This document shows positions 19,144-28,470 of a stretch of DNA of 64,000 nucleotides, in pieces. A program made the position numbers and the translations under genes. The notes beneath the pieces were generated by a model. The model searched no databases and was not told the origin of the DNA. It saw only the letters and a program-made list of their open reading frames with translations. Every line of letters starts with the position of its first letter. The stretch's first letter is position 1. Source of the stretch: Ureibacillus sp. FSL W7-1570 (GTDB taxonomy: Bacteria > Bacillota > Bacilli > Bacillales_A > Planococcaceae); contig NZ_CP151979.1 in NCBI RefSeq assembly GCF_038593265.1, positions 3,169,001 to 3,233,000 of the forward strand. Direction: 5' to 3'.

Positions 19144-20607
19144 TTGAAACTCAAGAAATGGATTCAAACGACAGCAATGGCTACATTATTGTCCGCAAGT
19201 TTATTGACGCCAGTAGCAAGCGCGGAAGAGAAGCGCTCAATTGCTGATGAAAGTATATACGATGTATTGGTTGACCGGTATTTTAACGCCACGAACAGCA
19301 ATGATGACAGCTCAAAAACCGATCCGAAAGATGTAGAGAAGTTTGCCGGAGGGGATTTCCAAGGAATCATAGATAAATTTTCCCAAATCAAAGATATGGG
19401 ATTTTCCATCCTTTCCCTTGGACCGGTCTTTGCAACGGAAACTTATAATGGTTCATCAGTGACAAGCTACCGTGAAATAGAGCCAAACTTTGGCACGGAA
19501 GATGAATTCAAGAAGTTGATCCAATTCGTGAAAGACAATGACATGTCCGTCATGGTGGATTTCCCGCTTTCCAATGTGAGCGAAAATCATGAGTGGGCGA
19601 AGGATCCATCCAAAGCTTCCTGGATTTTGGAGAAAGCGGATGGAAAAGTTCGCTGGGATTTGGATAATGAAGAAGTGCAACAGGCATTGATTGATGCGGT
19701 TGTTGATTTCATTTCCACATACGGGTTGGATGGTGTCCGCTTAACCAATATGGAAGATGCGGATACAGACTTTTTGAACGAAATGATTGATGCCATCAAA
19801 TCCATCGATGAGTCGATTTATGTGATTTCCAACAGTGAAAGCGATGCACATTTTGATGCGGAATATTTCAATGAAGTGAGCGATATTTTCCGTTATGCAT
19901 TCAAAAATGTGGATGAAGATACGGCGGATTTAATGAAATATTTCAATGCGTTCGCCAAGGGGGAAACGGACATCCCTGCGCAAATCATGATCGATCATAT
20001 CAATTCGGACCGCTTTTTATATACTGCTGAAATTTATCCTCCGACACGGTTGAAAATGGTATTGGGTGCGGCTTTGCTTTTGCCGGGGGTACCTGTCATG
20101 CAGTATGGTACGGAAATCGCCATGAACGGAAAGGCGGGTCCGGAAGCGCACCAACTTTATAATTTTAAAACGGATACAGAACTGAAAGGTTATATTGAAG
20201 ATATTCAAACATTGAGAAATCAATCGGAAACCCTCCGCAAAGGGGAGTTTAATCTCATTCAGAACGACAGTGGATTAATCGTTTTCCAACGCAAATCCGA
20301 TAAAGAAAATTGGATCGTCGTCATCAACAATACAAGCGAAAGAAAGAAAATTGAAATTCCAAAAGAGCTGGTCGGCGAGAATAAAGAAATCCGAGGAACT
20401 TTGGAAGGTGAAATATTCCGCGAAGGCGATGACGGCATTTTCAGAATTGTCCAGGATCGGGAAGTTGTTGAAATTTATCAAGTGATTGATGAACAAGGCA
20501 TCAATATTTCATATATCATCGCATTGGCATTTGTTTATATTATTTTCATCGCCTTTGTCGTGGCATTGATCAAACGGGGAAAACGTCAACGCTCTAAAGC
20601 GGAATAA
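19144..20607 (+). CDS. Membrane-anchored GH13-like protein lacking catalytic residues
   Basis: 487 residues: signal peptide (cut near VASA), alpha-amylase-type (beta/alpha)8 barrel, C-terminal beta domain, one transmembrane helix (about 458-478) and a basic tail. The layout resembles the membrane-anchored bacillar alpha-amylases I associate with GH13_45. The family motifs are degenerate: the nucleophile Asp region reads GVRLTN (Thr201), the acid/base region reads YVISNSES with no Glu in register, and the usual NHD reads HIN (Asn287). Region I also lacks its His. The fold markers DRYF and QYGTEIAMNG remain. It is probably a non-catalytic glycan-binding or structural protein. The start is TTG 19144 with AAAGGAGAGGG. 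Confidence 0.8.
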   Translation: MKLKKWIQTTAMATLLSASLLTPVASAEEKRSIADESIYDVLVDRYFNATNSNDDSSKTDPKDVEKFAGGDFQGIIDKFSQIKDMGFSILSLGPVFATETYNGSSVTSYREIEPNFGTEDEFKKLIQFVKDNDMSVMVDFPLSNVSENHEWAKDPSKASWILEKADGKVRWDLDNEEVQQALIDAVVDFISTYGLDGVRLTNMEDADTDFLNEMIDAIKSIDESIYVISNSESDAHFDAEYFNEVSDIFRYAFKNVDEDTADLMKYFNAFAKGETDIPAQIMIDHINSDRFLYTAEIYPPTRLKMVLGAALLLPGVPVMQYGTEIAMNGKAGPEAHQLYNFKTDTELKGYIEDIQTLRNQSETLRKGEFNLIQNDSGLIVFQRKSDKENWIVVINNTSERKKIEIPKELVGENKEIRGTLEGEIFREGDDGIFRIVQDREVVEIYQVIDEQGINISYIIALAFVYIIFIAFVVALIKRGKRQRSKAE

Positions 20608-20616
20608 TTGAAATGA

Positions 20617-20660
20617 AATAAAACAGCGAAATCCAAATGGTTGGGTTTTCGCTGTTTTAT
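20617..20660 (+). terminator. Terminator after GH13-like gene
   Basis: ATAAAACAGCGAAA (20617-20631 region) pairs with TTTCGCTGTTTTAT (20647-20660), followed by a T-rich tail. Bases 20661-20824 hold no supported gene; they are the leader of the transporter operon. Confidence 0.85.
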
Positions 20661-20824
20661 TTTTTCCGGAAAAGATGCTTTTGTATTAGGGTGGAAAAAT
20701 CTGGTGTGTTTAGGGGGATGGCCATTCAATTTTCCCCTTGTAACCGGTTGCCCAAGTTAATGATTTTCCACTTCGATTCATACAATTCATTAACATCGAT
20801 TGCAAGGGAAAGGGGAATTTCCCA

Positions 20825-21823
20825 ATGGACTTGTTGGCCGTCCGAAATTTGCATGTCGGATTCCGGATAAATGACGCATTTTACGATGCGGTGGATGGGG
20901 TTTCCTTCACGTTAAAAAACAACGAAATTCTTGCCATCGTCGGGGAGTCTGGCTGCGGGAAAAGCACCCTGGCCACTTCCATCATCGGGCTCCATCACGG
21001 GCGGAATGTGCGGGTGACGGGAGAAATCCTTTACGGGGAGCGCAATCTGTTGGAATTGTCCGAAGAGGAAATGGACCATATCCGTGGGGCGGAAATCGCG
21101 ATGATTTTCCAGGATCCTTTGTCCGCTTTGAATCCGTTGATGCGAATTGGCGATCAAATCGAAGAAGCGTTGACCTATCATACGGAATTGTCAAAAGTGG
21201 AACGGGAAGAGAGAGTTTTGCAATTGTTGAAGCAAGTCGGCATCCATCGGCCGGAACAGACGGCCAGACAATTTCCCCACCAGCTGTCCGGGGGAATGCG
21301 GCAGCGGGTGATGATTGCGATCGCCATCTCTTGCAAACCGAAAATCATCATTGCCGATGAACCGACAACTGCTTTGGATGTCACGATTCAGGCACAAATA
21401 TTGGATTTGTTGAAGGAGCTGCAAAAAGAAACCGGTGCAGGCATTATTTTAATCACCCATGATTTGGGGGTGGTTGCGGAAATGGCCGACCGGGTGATGG
21501 TGATGTATGCGGGAGAAATCATTGAAGAAGCGCCGGTGCAGAAGTTGTTCTCCAATCCGAGACATCCATATACAAGATTATTATTCCACTCCATGCCGCA
21601 ACTTCACTCCACAAAGAAACGCCTCCATGTCATTGAAGGAATCGTACCCTCTTTGATCAATTTGCCGAGAAGCGGATGCAGATTTTCCCATCGCATTCCA
21701 TGGATTCCAAAAGAAGCCCATGAAGAACAGCCGAAGTTTCACAAAATTTCAAAGGACCATTTCGTCAAATGTACGTGCTGGAAGTATTTCCGTTTCCGTG
21801 ATGAAAAGGGGGAAGCTGATTGA
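20825..21823 (+). CDS. Oligopeptide ABC transporter ATPase, AppD/OppD type
   Basis: 332 residues. Walker A GESGCGKST (about 40-48), signature LSGGMRQRV, Walker B KIIIADEPTTALD, and the C-terminal oligopeptide-transporter extension with a Cys pair near the end (KCTCWKYF). It powers uptake by the permeases encoded downstream. First gene of a five-gene operon. The ribosome site GGGGAATTT before ATG 20825 is modest. Its stop overlaps the next start. Confidence 0.93.
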   Translation: MDLLAVRNLHVGFRINDAFYDAVDGVSFTLKNNEILAIVGESGCGKSTLATSIIGLHHGRNVRVTGEILYGERNLLELSEEEMDHIRGAEIAMIFQDPLSALNPLMRIGDQIEEALTYHTELSKVEREERVLQLLKQVGIHRPEQTARQFPHQLSGGMRQRVMIAIAISCKPKIIIADEPTTALDVTIQAQILDLLKELQKETGAGIILITHDLGVVAEMADRVMVMYAGEIIEEAPVQKLFSNPRHPYTRLLFHSMPQLHSTKKRLHVIEGIVPSLINLPRSGCRFSHRIPWIPKEAHEEQPKFHKISKDHFVKCTCWKYFRFRDEKGEAD

Positions 21824-22764
21824 GCTTCATGCAAGTCGTTGATTTAAAAGTGCATTATCCGATCCGTGGGGGATTTTTTAATTCCGTCATCGATTGGGTG
21901 TATGCGGTGGACGGGATTGATATGGAGTTTGAACAGGGAAAAACGTACGGGCTTGTGGGGGAGTCGGGCTGCGGGAAGTCGACGACGGGAAAAGCGCTGA
22001 TCGGCCTTGAGAAAATTACATCAGGAAAAATCCTTTTTGAAGGGGAAGATGTGACGAAGGATCGGAAATCGCGCACCTCCCATTTTCACCGGGAAGTGCA
22101 GATGATTTTCCAGGATTCCCATTCCAGCTTAAATCCGAGAAAACGGATCGCGGATATCCTTGCAGAACCGATCCGGAATTTTTTGCATTTGCCGCCAAGG
22201 GAAGAAATGAAGAAAATCGATGAACTCCTTGAAATTGTGGGGATGCCCGCCGATTCGAAAGAGAAATACCCGCACGAATTTTCAGGAGGGCAAAAGCAGC
22301 GCATCAATATCGCACGGGCCCTTGCCACGAACCCGAAACTGATCATTGCCGATGAGCCGGTTTCCGCCCTTGATCTATCCGTACAAGCACAAGTGTTAAA
22401 TTTTATGAAAGATGTGCAGAAGGAATTCGGATTGACCTATTTGTTCATCTCCCACGATTTAGGGGTCGTAAAGCATATGTGCGACTATATTTACATCATG
22501 TATAAAGGAAGGTTTGTGGAATGCGGCACGAAGGAGGATATATACGAAAATCCGAAACATCTATACACCAAACGGCTACTTTCATCCATACCGGCATCAA
22601 CACCGGTCGGAAGGGAAAAACGGAAATCCGCCCGACAAGCCTTTGAAAAAGTGTATGAAAAGCATATCCATAAAGCCTTTGATGAAAATGGACGAGTGTA
22701 TGACCTGATTCCCCTTTCGGATACCCATTACGTTTCCGCTTCAAGCAAAAAAGAAATTGTATGA
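21820..22764 (+). CDS. Oligopeptide ABC transporter ATPase, AppF/OppF type
   Basis: 314 residues; Walker A GESGCGKST, signature FSGGQKQRI, Walker B KLIIADEPVSALD, C-terminal oligo_HPY extension. TTG 21820 overlaps the previous TGA and follows AAAGGGGGA; ATG 21829 is the alternative. It forms the ATPase heterodimer with the preceding gene product. Confidence 0.93.
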   Translation: MSFMQVVDLKVHYPIRGGFFNSVIDWVYAVDGIDMEFEQGKTYGLVGESGCGKSTTGKALIGLEKITSGKILFEGEDVTKDRKSRTSHFHREVQMIFQDSHSSLNPRKRIADILAEPIRNFLHLPPREEMKKIDELLEIVGMPADSKEKYPHEFSGGQKQRINIARALATNPKLIIADEPVSALDLSVQAQVLNFMKDVQKEFGLTYLFISHDLGVVKHMCDYIYIMYKGRFVECGTKEDIYENPKHLYTKRLLSSIPASTPVGREKRKSARQAFEKVYEKHIHKAFDENGRVYDLIPLSDTHYVSASSKKEIV

Positions 22765-22798
22765 GTATGGAATTTCATATTCAAGGGAGGTCGGGACA

Positions 22799-23761
22799 AT
22801 GTGGAAAACGATTATAAGGCGTCTCCTCCTGATGATTCCCCAATTGATTGCACTGAGCATCCTCGTGTTTGGGATGGCGAAGATGATGCCGGGGGACCCG
22901 TTCACTGGCATGATTACGCCGGAAACGGATCCTGCGCGGATTGAAGAATTGAAGGAAGAATTGGGATTGAACGATCCGTTGCCGGTGCAATACATCCGGT
23001 GGGTGAAAAATGCGCTGCAGGGGGATTTCGGCAAGAGCTACACCTTTCAGCGGGATGTGGCTTCCCTCATTGGAGAGCGGGCGTTGAACACTTTTTGGCT
23101 GTCTTTTGTCAGCGTCATTTTATTGTATCTGATCGCCATTCCATTGGGGATTTTGGCGGGAAGGTACCAACAATCGAGGTTGGATAAAACCATCGTGTTC
23201 TACAGTTTCATCACTTATGCCATTCCGACTTTTGTGCTCTCCTTATTGTTTTTATATATTTTCGGCTACAAATTGCAATGGTTTCCGACGGGCGGAAGCG
23301 TGGACATTGAAGTGGAACCAGGAACCATCCAGTACATATGGAACCGATTCTACCACATCCTTCTGCCGGCAATCACCTATGCCATTTTAGGGACAACCGG
23401 GGTGATCCAGTATTTGCGTTCGGAAATTATCGATGCCAAAACGATGGATTATGTACGAACCGCAAGAAGCAAAGGGGTACCGATGAGAAAAATCTATACG
23501 AAGCATATTTTTAGAAATTCTTTTATTCCGATTGCCGCTTTTTTGGGGTTTACCATCACCGGGCTTTTGGGCGGCTCCATTTTTATTGAAACGATCTTCG
23601 GCTATCCGGGGATGGGACAGTTGTTTGTCAGTTCCATCGCTTCAAGGGATTACAGCGTCATTTGCGCTTTGGTCATGCTCTACGGATTTTTGACTTTGCT
23701 TGGAAGTCTGCTTTCCGACATCATTTTAAGCATTGTGGACCCCCGCATTCGTATTGAATAG
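22799..23761 (+). CDS. Oligopeptide ABC transporter permease, OppB type
   Basis: 320 residues and six membrane segments. The N-terminal motif MIPQLIALSILVFGMAKMMP and the ATPase-docking EAA loop (MDYVRTARSKGVPMRKIYTKH) are typical of OppB/DppB. ATG 22799 follows GGGAGG (22785-22790); an upstream in-frame ATG at 22757 overlaps the ATPase gene. Confidence 0.93.
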   Translation: MWKTIIRRLLLMIPQLIALSILVFGMAKMMPGDPFTGMITPETDPARIEELKEELGLNDPLPVQYIRWVKNALQGDFGKSYTFQRDVASLIGERALNTFWLSFVSVILLYLIAIPLGILAGRYQQSRLDKTIVFYSFITYAIPTFVLSLLFLYIFGYKLQWFPTGGSVDIEVEPGTIQYIWNRFYHILLPAITYAILGTTGVIQYLRSEIIDAKTMDYVRTARSKGVPMRKIYTKHIFRNSFIPIAAFLGFTITGLLGGSIFIETIFGYPGMGQLFVSSIASRDYSVICALVMLYGFLTLLGSLLSDIILSIVDPRIRIE

Positions 23762-23782
23762 AGAGGAGGGGATGGTGGAACA

Positions 23783-24676
23783 ATGAGACGTAAGAAGAAA
23801 CGATATCGCAAAAAAGGGCGCGCCCGAGGCATGCAGGTGGTATTTCGGGAGTTTCAGAAGGATCGTATCGCGATGACTTCATTCATGTTATTAGTATTCT
23901 TCATTCTATTTGTTTTTATTGCCTCTCTCTTCATCGATCAGGAGCAGTTGATGCGCATCAATTTGTATGACCGTTACAGTCCGCCGGGGGAAAAGTATTT
24001 GTTGGGTGCGGACCAGGGCGGCAAAGATATTTTAGGGCAGCTCATCATCGGGGCCAGAAACTCCATTTTCATCGCCCTTGCCATCACGCTGATCACCGGT
24101 TTGATCGGGATTGTTGTGGGGCTCATTTGCGGTTATTTCGGCGGCTGGGTCGATTATATCATCATGAGGATCATCGATTTCTTCGTTACGATTCCTTCAT
24201 TATTGTTCATCATCGTTTTTGTGACCCTTGTGCCAAAGTATTCGGTCACAACGTTCATTTTGATTATGAGCCTGTTTTTATGGACAGGGACGGCGAGGCT
24301 TGTCCGTTCAAAGGCGTTGTCCGAAAGCAAAAGGGATTATGTGAGCGCATCAAAAACGTTGGGAACGGGCGATTTTGCCATCATCCGGAGGGAAGTGGCG
24401 CCAAATTTAAGTTCTTTGTTGATTGTCGAGATGACGTTGAACTTTGCGGGAAACGTGGGGATTGAAACGGGTCTTTCTTATTTGGGATTCGGTCTGCCGC
24501 CAACCACCCCTTCATTGGGCACATTGGTGAGCTATGCGAACAATCCGGCCGTGTTGCAACAATATTGGTGGGTATGGCTTCCGGCATCCCTATTGATATT
24601 ATTCATGATGCTCGCCATCAACTATATCGGCCAAGCATTAAGGAGATCCGTGGATGTGAAGCAGCGGTTGGGCTAA
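23783..24676 (+). CDS. Oligopeptide ABC transporter permease, OppC type
   Basis: 297 residues with a basic N-terminal stretch, six membrane segments and an EAA loop (RDYVSASKTLGTGDFAIIRR). It forms the channel with the preceding permease. Strong ribosome site GAGGAGGGG before ATG 23783. Confidence 0.93.
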   Translation: MRRKKKRYRKKGRARGMQVVFREFQKDRIAMTSFMLLVFFILFVFIASLFIDQEQLMRINLYDRYSPPGEKYLLGADQGGKDILGQLIIGARNSIFIALAITLITGLIGIVVGLICGYFGGWVDYIIMRIIDFFVTIPSLLFIIVFVTLVPKYSVTTFILIMSLFLWTGTARLVRSKALSESKRDYVSASKTLGTGDFAIIRREVAPNLSSLLIVEMTLNFAGNVGIETGLSYLGFGLPPTTPSLGTLVSYANNPAVLQQYWWVWLPASLLILFMMLAINYIGQALRRSVDVKQRLG

Positions 24677-24706
24677 TGGAATATAACAGCATCAAGGGAG
24701 GACATC

Positions 24707-26455
24707 ATGAGACGAATCATTTCACTCTGCATCGCAGTCTTACTGATCACAGCACTGACGGGTTCAAATGCCTTTTCAAAAAACGTGACGCTCCCAACTT
24801 CCGTCACAAATGAAGGGACACCCATCAAAGGAGGCATCTTAAAAGTAGGGATTGTCAAAGATGAACCTTTCCAAGGGGTGTTTTTGGCGGAACTATATGA
24901 AAACCGCTATGATGGCGCGATTATGAGCTATGCCTCAAACGCCATTTTTGAAATGGACGGCGATTTTTTGATCAATGATGAAGGCATCGCTTCCATGGAT
25001 GTGAACCAAAAGGAGAATAAAGTGACCATCACCATCCGGGAAGGTGTCCGGTGGTCCGATGGGGAGCCGCTGAAAATAGAAGATTTGATTCTGCCTTATG
25101 AAATCATTGCCCATCCGGATTATACGGGCGTCCGCTATGATACGGAATTCAAGAATATCATCGGGGTGGAAGAATATCACGAAGGAAAAGCGAAAACCAT
25201 CTCCGGCATCCGGAAAATTGATGAGCGCACATTGGAAATCCGGTTCAAAAAGTTGTCGCCTGCCATATTTTCCGGCGGGGACGGTTTATGGACCTATGCG
25301 GCGCCCAGCCACCAGCTGAAAGGCATTCCTGTAAAGAAGCTGATTGAAAGCGACGCCGTGCGGAAAAACCCCGTGACCCTCGGGCCATTCAAATTTCATA
25401 AAATCGTTCCCGGCGAATCGGTGCAATTCGTGAAAAATCCGTACTATTGGAAAGGCGAACCGAAGCTGGACGGCGTCTTTGTGGAAGTTGTTCCATCCAG
25501 TTCCGTATCTGTCGCGATCGGCTCCGGAAAGTATGATATTGTGTCGGGATTCACCGCAACCAAATGGCCAGAAATCCAAAAATATGACAACATCGAGATT
25601 TTGGGGCGTCCGGAATTATATTATTCTTACCTGGGATTCAAGCTGGGAAAATGGGATCCGAAAAAGCGGGAAGTGGTGACCGATTTAAATTCGACGCCGG
25701 TGGGGGATCAGGCTTTACGGCAGGCGATGGGGTACGCGTTGGACGTGGAAGCGGTTAGCGAAGTGCTTTTTTTCAATTTCAGGCAACGGGCCAATTCATT
25801 GATTCCGCCAGCCTTTAAAACCTACCATGATGCAACCTTGAAAGGATATACGTATAATCCCGAAAAGGCAAAAAAGATTTTGGACAAAGCAGGCTACATC
25901 GATATTGATGGAGACGGTTTCCGGGAAGATCCAAAAGGGAATAAGCTGGAAATCAAATTTGCCACAATGGCGGGGGATACGATCCAGGATGAAATTGCCG
26001 CTTACTATTTGCAAAACTGGCGGGATGTCGGTTTGAACGTCACTTTAACAACAGGAAGGCCGATTGAAGTGAATGCTTTTTACGATAAAGTGGAGGCCGA
26101 TGATCCGGAAATCCATGTCTTTATGGCGGCATGGGGAACGGGGACAAACCCTTCGCCATCCGGATTGTACGGCAAATCCGATGCCTTTAATTTTAGCCGG
26201 TTTACTTCTGAGTTTTTAGAAGAAACGATCCAAAAAATCGATTCACCGGAAGCCTTTGACCAATCTTACCGCGCGGAGCAGTTCCGCATTTGGCAGCAAT
26301 ATATGGCGGAAAAAGCGCCGGTGATTCCCCTTCAGTTCAGCTATGAAATCGTTCCGGTGAACAAGCGGGTGAAAAATTACAGCATCGATTTTGAAAATCC
26401 TACTGAATTGCATGAAATCGAGCTGTTGGCGAAGGAGCCGATCAAGAGTAAATAA
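24707..26455 (+). CDS. Peptide ABC transporter substrate-binding protein (SBP_bac_5)
   Basis: 582 residues; signal peptide then an SBP_bac_5 fold (KVTITIREGVRWSDGEPL; SEVLFFNFRQRANSLIPP). It should bind peptides for the transporter. The lipobox Cys expected of a Gram-positive binding protein is missing: the signal ends ALTGSNAFS with Ser20 where Cys would be. It is therefore either released or held by an uncleaved N-terminal helix. Placed last in the operon, whereas B. subtilis app has the order D-F-A-B-C. Confidence 0.9.
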   Translation: MRRIISLCIAVLLITALTGSNAFSKNVTLPTSVTNEGTPIKGGILKVGIVKDEPFQGVFLAELYENRYDGAIMSYASNAIFEMDGDFLINDEGIASMDVNQKENKVTITIREGVRWSDGEPLKIEDLILPYEIIAHPDYTGVRYDTEFKNIIGVEEYHEGKAKTISGIRKIDERTLEIRFKKLSPAIFSGGDGLWTYAAPSHQLKGIPVKKLIESDAVRKNPVTLGPFKFHKIVPGESVQFVKNPYYWKGEPKLDGVFVEVVPSSSVSVAIGSGKYDIVSGFTATKWPEIQKYDNIEILGRPELYYSYLGFKLGKWDPKKREVVTDLNSTPVGDQALRQAMGYALDVEAVSEVLFFNFRQRANSLIPPAFKTYHDATLKGYTYNPEKAKKILDKAGYIDIDGDGFREDPKGNKLEIKFATMAGDTIQDEIAAYYLQNWRDVGLNVTLTTGRPIEVNAFYDKVEADDPEIHVFMAAWGTGTNPSPSGLYGKSDAFNFSRFTSEFLEETIQKIDSPEAFDQSYRAEQFRIWQQYMAEKAPVIPLQFSYEIVPVNKRVKNYSIDFENPTELHEIELLAKEPIKSK

Positions 26456-26556
26456 TGGACAACGGTCATGATGTCCACAAAATCAGAGGATATTGTCACA
26501 AAAATGGTCGATATGGACACATTCAGCGTGGATATTGTTGAATATAGCACAAAATC

Positions 26557-26591
26557 AAAAGCACCTTCGTCAATCAGGGAAGGTGCTTTAA
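26557..26591. terminator. Bidirectional terminator between transporter and degV gene
   Basis: AAAAGCACCTTC (26557-26568) pairs with GAAGGTGCTTT (26579-26590). The T tract is better on the minus strand, where it ends yitS. I see nothing coding in 26456-26556. Confidence 0.75.
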
Positions 26592-26595
26592 ACAT

Positions 26596-27453
26596 TTATT
26601 CCTGATAATCTTTATCCGTAAAGAAGATCGCCAATGTGCCAGGGCCGGAATGGGAACCAATCACAGCGCCCACCATCGTGACATCAAAGCCTTTCGGACG
26701 GAGCTTGTCTTCAATCAACTTTTTCACTTCTTCCACCGTGTCCAAATCATCCCCGTGGGAGATTCCGACGATTTTATCCGAAAAATCTCCGCCGCGTTCC
26801 GCCATGATGTCAACCATCCGGGCAAGGGCTTTTTTTCTTCCTCTTATTTTTTCAAGGGGAATGAGCTTCCCGTCCTCCACATGCAGGATGGGCTTGATGC
26901 TCAATAAGCCGCCGAAAAACGCGCTTGATTTTGAAATGCGCCCTCCTCTTGCCAAATAATCCAGATTTTCCACGGTGAAAATATGTTGCATATGTTTTGC
27001 GTAATGTTCCACTTTTTCAACGAGCTCATCGAAAGGGACTCCAGCATCTCTCAATTCTACGGCTTTTTTCACAACAAGGCCTTGTCCAAGGGAAGCGCAT
27101 TTCGTATCAATGATTTTTAATTTGAAATCCGGATACTTTTCCTGCAATTGTTCGGCAATCATGACAGCCGTGTTGTAAGTGCCGGACAGTTGGGAAGAAA
27201 AGCTGATATAAACCCCTTCTTCACCGCTTTGGGCGTATTTTTCGAAGGTATTGTAGAACATTTCAGGCGATACTTGTGAAGTTTTTGGTGCAGCGCCTTT
27301 TCTCATTTCATCGTAAACTTCTTTTGGATCAATGCCGATGACATCATCATATTCTGTATCATTGAGGTGGACTCTCAGCGGGAAAAAGACCACATTATGC
27401 TCATCATAATAAGCTTTTGGCAAATCGCTCGCGCTATCTGTGAATAGAATCAT
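26596..27453 (-). CDS. yitS: DegV-family fatty-acid-binding protein
   Basis: 285 residues; begins MILFTDSASDLPKAYYDEH, the DegV signature, and contains KTSQVSPEMF and the GSHSGPGTLAIFF C-terminal motif. DegV proteins bind fatty acids, and in Firmicutes some (FakB) feed fatty-acid kinase; which class this one belongs to is not clear. AAAGGAG precedes ATG 27453. The neighbours yitU-yitV-yitW support the YitS assignment. Confidence 0.9.
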   Translation of the reverse strand: MILFTDSASDLPKAYYDEHNVVFFPLRVHLNDTEYDDVIGIDPKEVYDEMRKGAAPKTSQVSPEMFYNTFEKYAQSGEEGVYISFSSQLSGTYNTAVMIAEQLQEKYPDFKLKIIDTKCASLGQGLVVKKAVELRDAGVPFDELVEKVEHYAKHMQHIFTVENLDYLARGGRISKSSAFFGGLLSIKPILHVEDGKLIPLEKIRGRKKALARMVDIMAERGGDFSDKIVGISHGDDLDTVEEVKKLIEDKLRPKGFDVTMVGAVIGSHSGPGTLAIFFTDKDYQE

Positions 27454-27487
27454 TTTACTCTCCTTTCCATCCTTTATAAAATTATTA

Positions 27488-27518
27488 CACCCTTCTCAAA
27501 AATTGGTAAGGAAGGGTG
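27488..27518 (-). terminator. Weak terminator of yitU
   Basis: CACCCTTC (27488-27495) pairs with GAAGGGTG (27511-27518). The minus-strand tail is A/T-rich but has no long T run. Confidence 0.45.
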
Positions 27519-27536
27519 CCTCATGATGGAATCATG

Positions 27537-28346
27537 TTATGATAATTTTAATCTTTCTGATAAGAAATTTGCAATGCCATCTTCATTGTTTGTTCCGGTC
27601 ACTTCGTTGGCGATGCTTTTTAATTCGTTGATGCCGTTGCCCATTGCAACCCCGATGCCGGCATATTCGATCATTTCCAAGTCGTTGTCTTCATCCCCAA
27701 AGGCGATGATGCGGTCCCTTGGGATGCCCAAATCTTTTGCAATGAGGGAAACGCCGACCGCTTTATTTAATCCTTTCCGCACCACTTCGATAATATTGAA
27801 AGGTGCTCCCCAGCGCCGATGTTCAATGAGTTCCGCATGCACCTCCTGCAAATGCCGGCGGATCAAAGGCACGTTGTTTTCATTGGCGTGGATGAGCAAA
27901 CTTGTTGGATTTTCATTCAAGTTGCCGCGCAAATTTCCGATGGTCACTTTAGGATCCCCCATTTTGAAAATGTTCATCATCGTCGGATCTTCCACATGTA
28001 TATACACATCATCAATGACTTCGGCAATTAAGTTTTCATACTGGTATTTATCCACTGAATCTATGACGTCGTGCACCACCCGCATATCGATGGGGGAGTG
28101 GATGGCCTGCCAAGACGGATTTTTTGGATGATGTATATAAGCTCCGTTGAAATTGACAATCGGAGTGGTTAATCCCAATTCCTGATAATAAATATTGCTC
28201 GCCCGGAATGGTCTTCCTGTGGCGATCATGATTAGATGGCCGGCTTCTTTCGCCTTCATCAAGGTTTGTTTTGTTTTAGGCGAAATGGTATGATTGTCCG
28301 TCAATAGAGTGCCATCCAGGTCCAAAACAATTAGATGTTGTTTCAT
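27537..28346 (-). CDS. yitU: Cof-type HAD hydrolase
   Basis: 269 residues. HAD motif I VLDLDGTLL near the N-terminus, motif II IATGRPFR, and motif IV FGDEDNDLEMIEYAG; Cof-type (C2B) cap. It probably dephosphorylates sugar or nucleotide phosphates, as YitU does in flavin biosynthesis (known of B. subtilis; not proven here). ATG 28346 follows AAAGGGG; the frame remains open to 28433 without a ribosome site. Confidence 0.9.
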   Translation of the reverse strand: MKQHLIVLDLDGTLLTDNHTISPKTKQTLMKAKEAGHLIMIATGRPFRASNIYYQELGLTTPIVNFNGAYIHHPKNPSWQAIHSPIDMRVVHDVIDSVDKYQYENLIAEVIDDVYIHVEDPTMMNIFKMGDPKVTIGNLRGNLNENPTSLLIHANENNVPLIRRHLQEVHAELIEHRRWGAPFNIIEVVRKGLNKAVGVSLIAKDLGIPRDRIIAFGDEDNDLEMIEYAGIGVAMGNGINELKSIANEVTGTNNEDGIANFLSERLKLS

Positions 28347-28470
28347 GGAAAGTCCCCTTTCTGTCTTTACGATTTTATCGCGACGATTGGAGTTCGTCAA
28401 AATTTTGTCACCAGTTATAATTTTTGGTAACATAATTGATTAGAGAGAGTTGTTGAGGAGTGAAGCGTTA

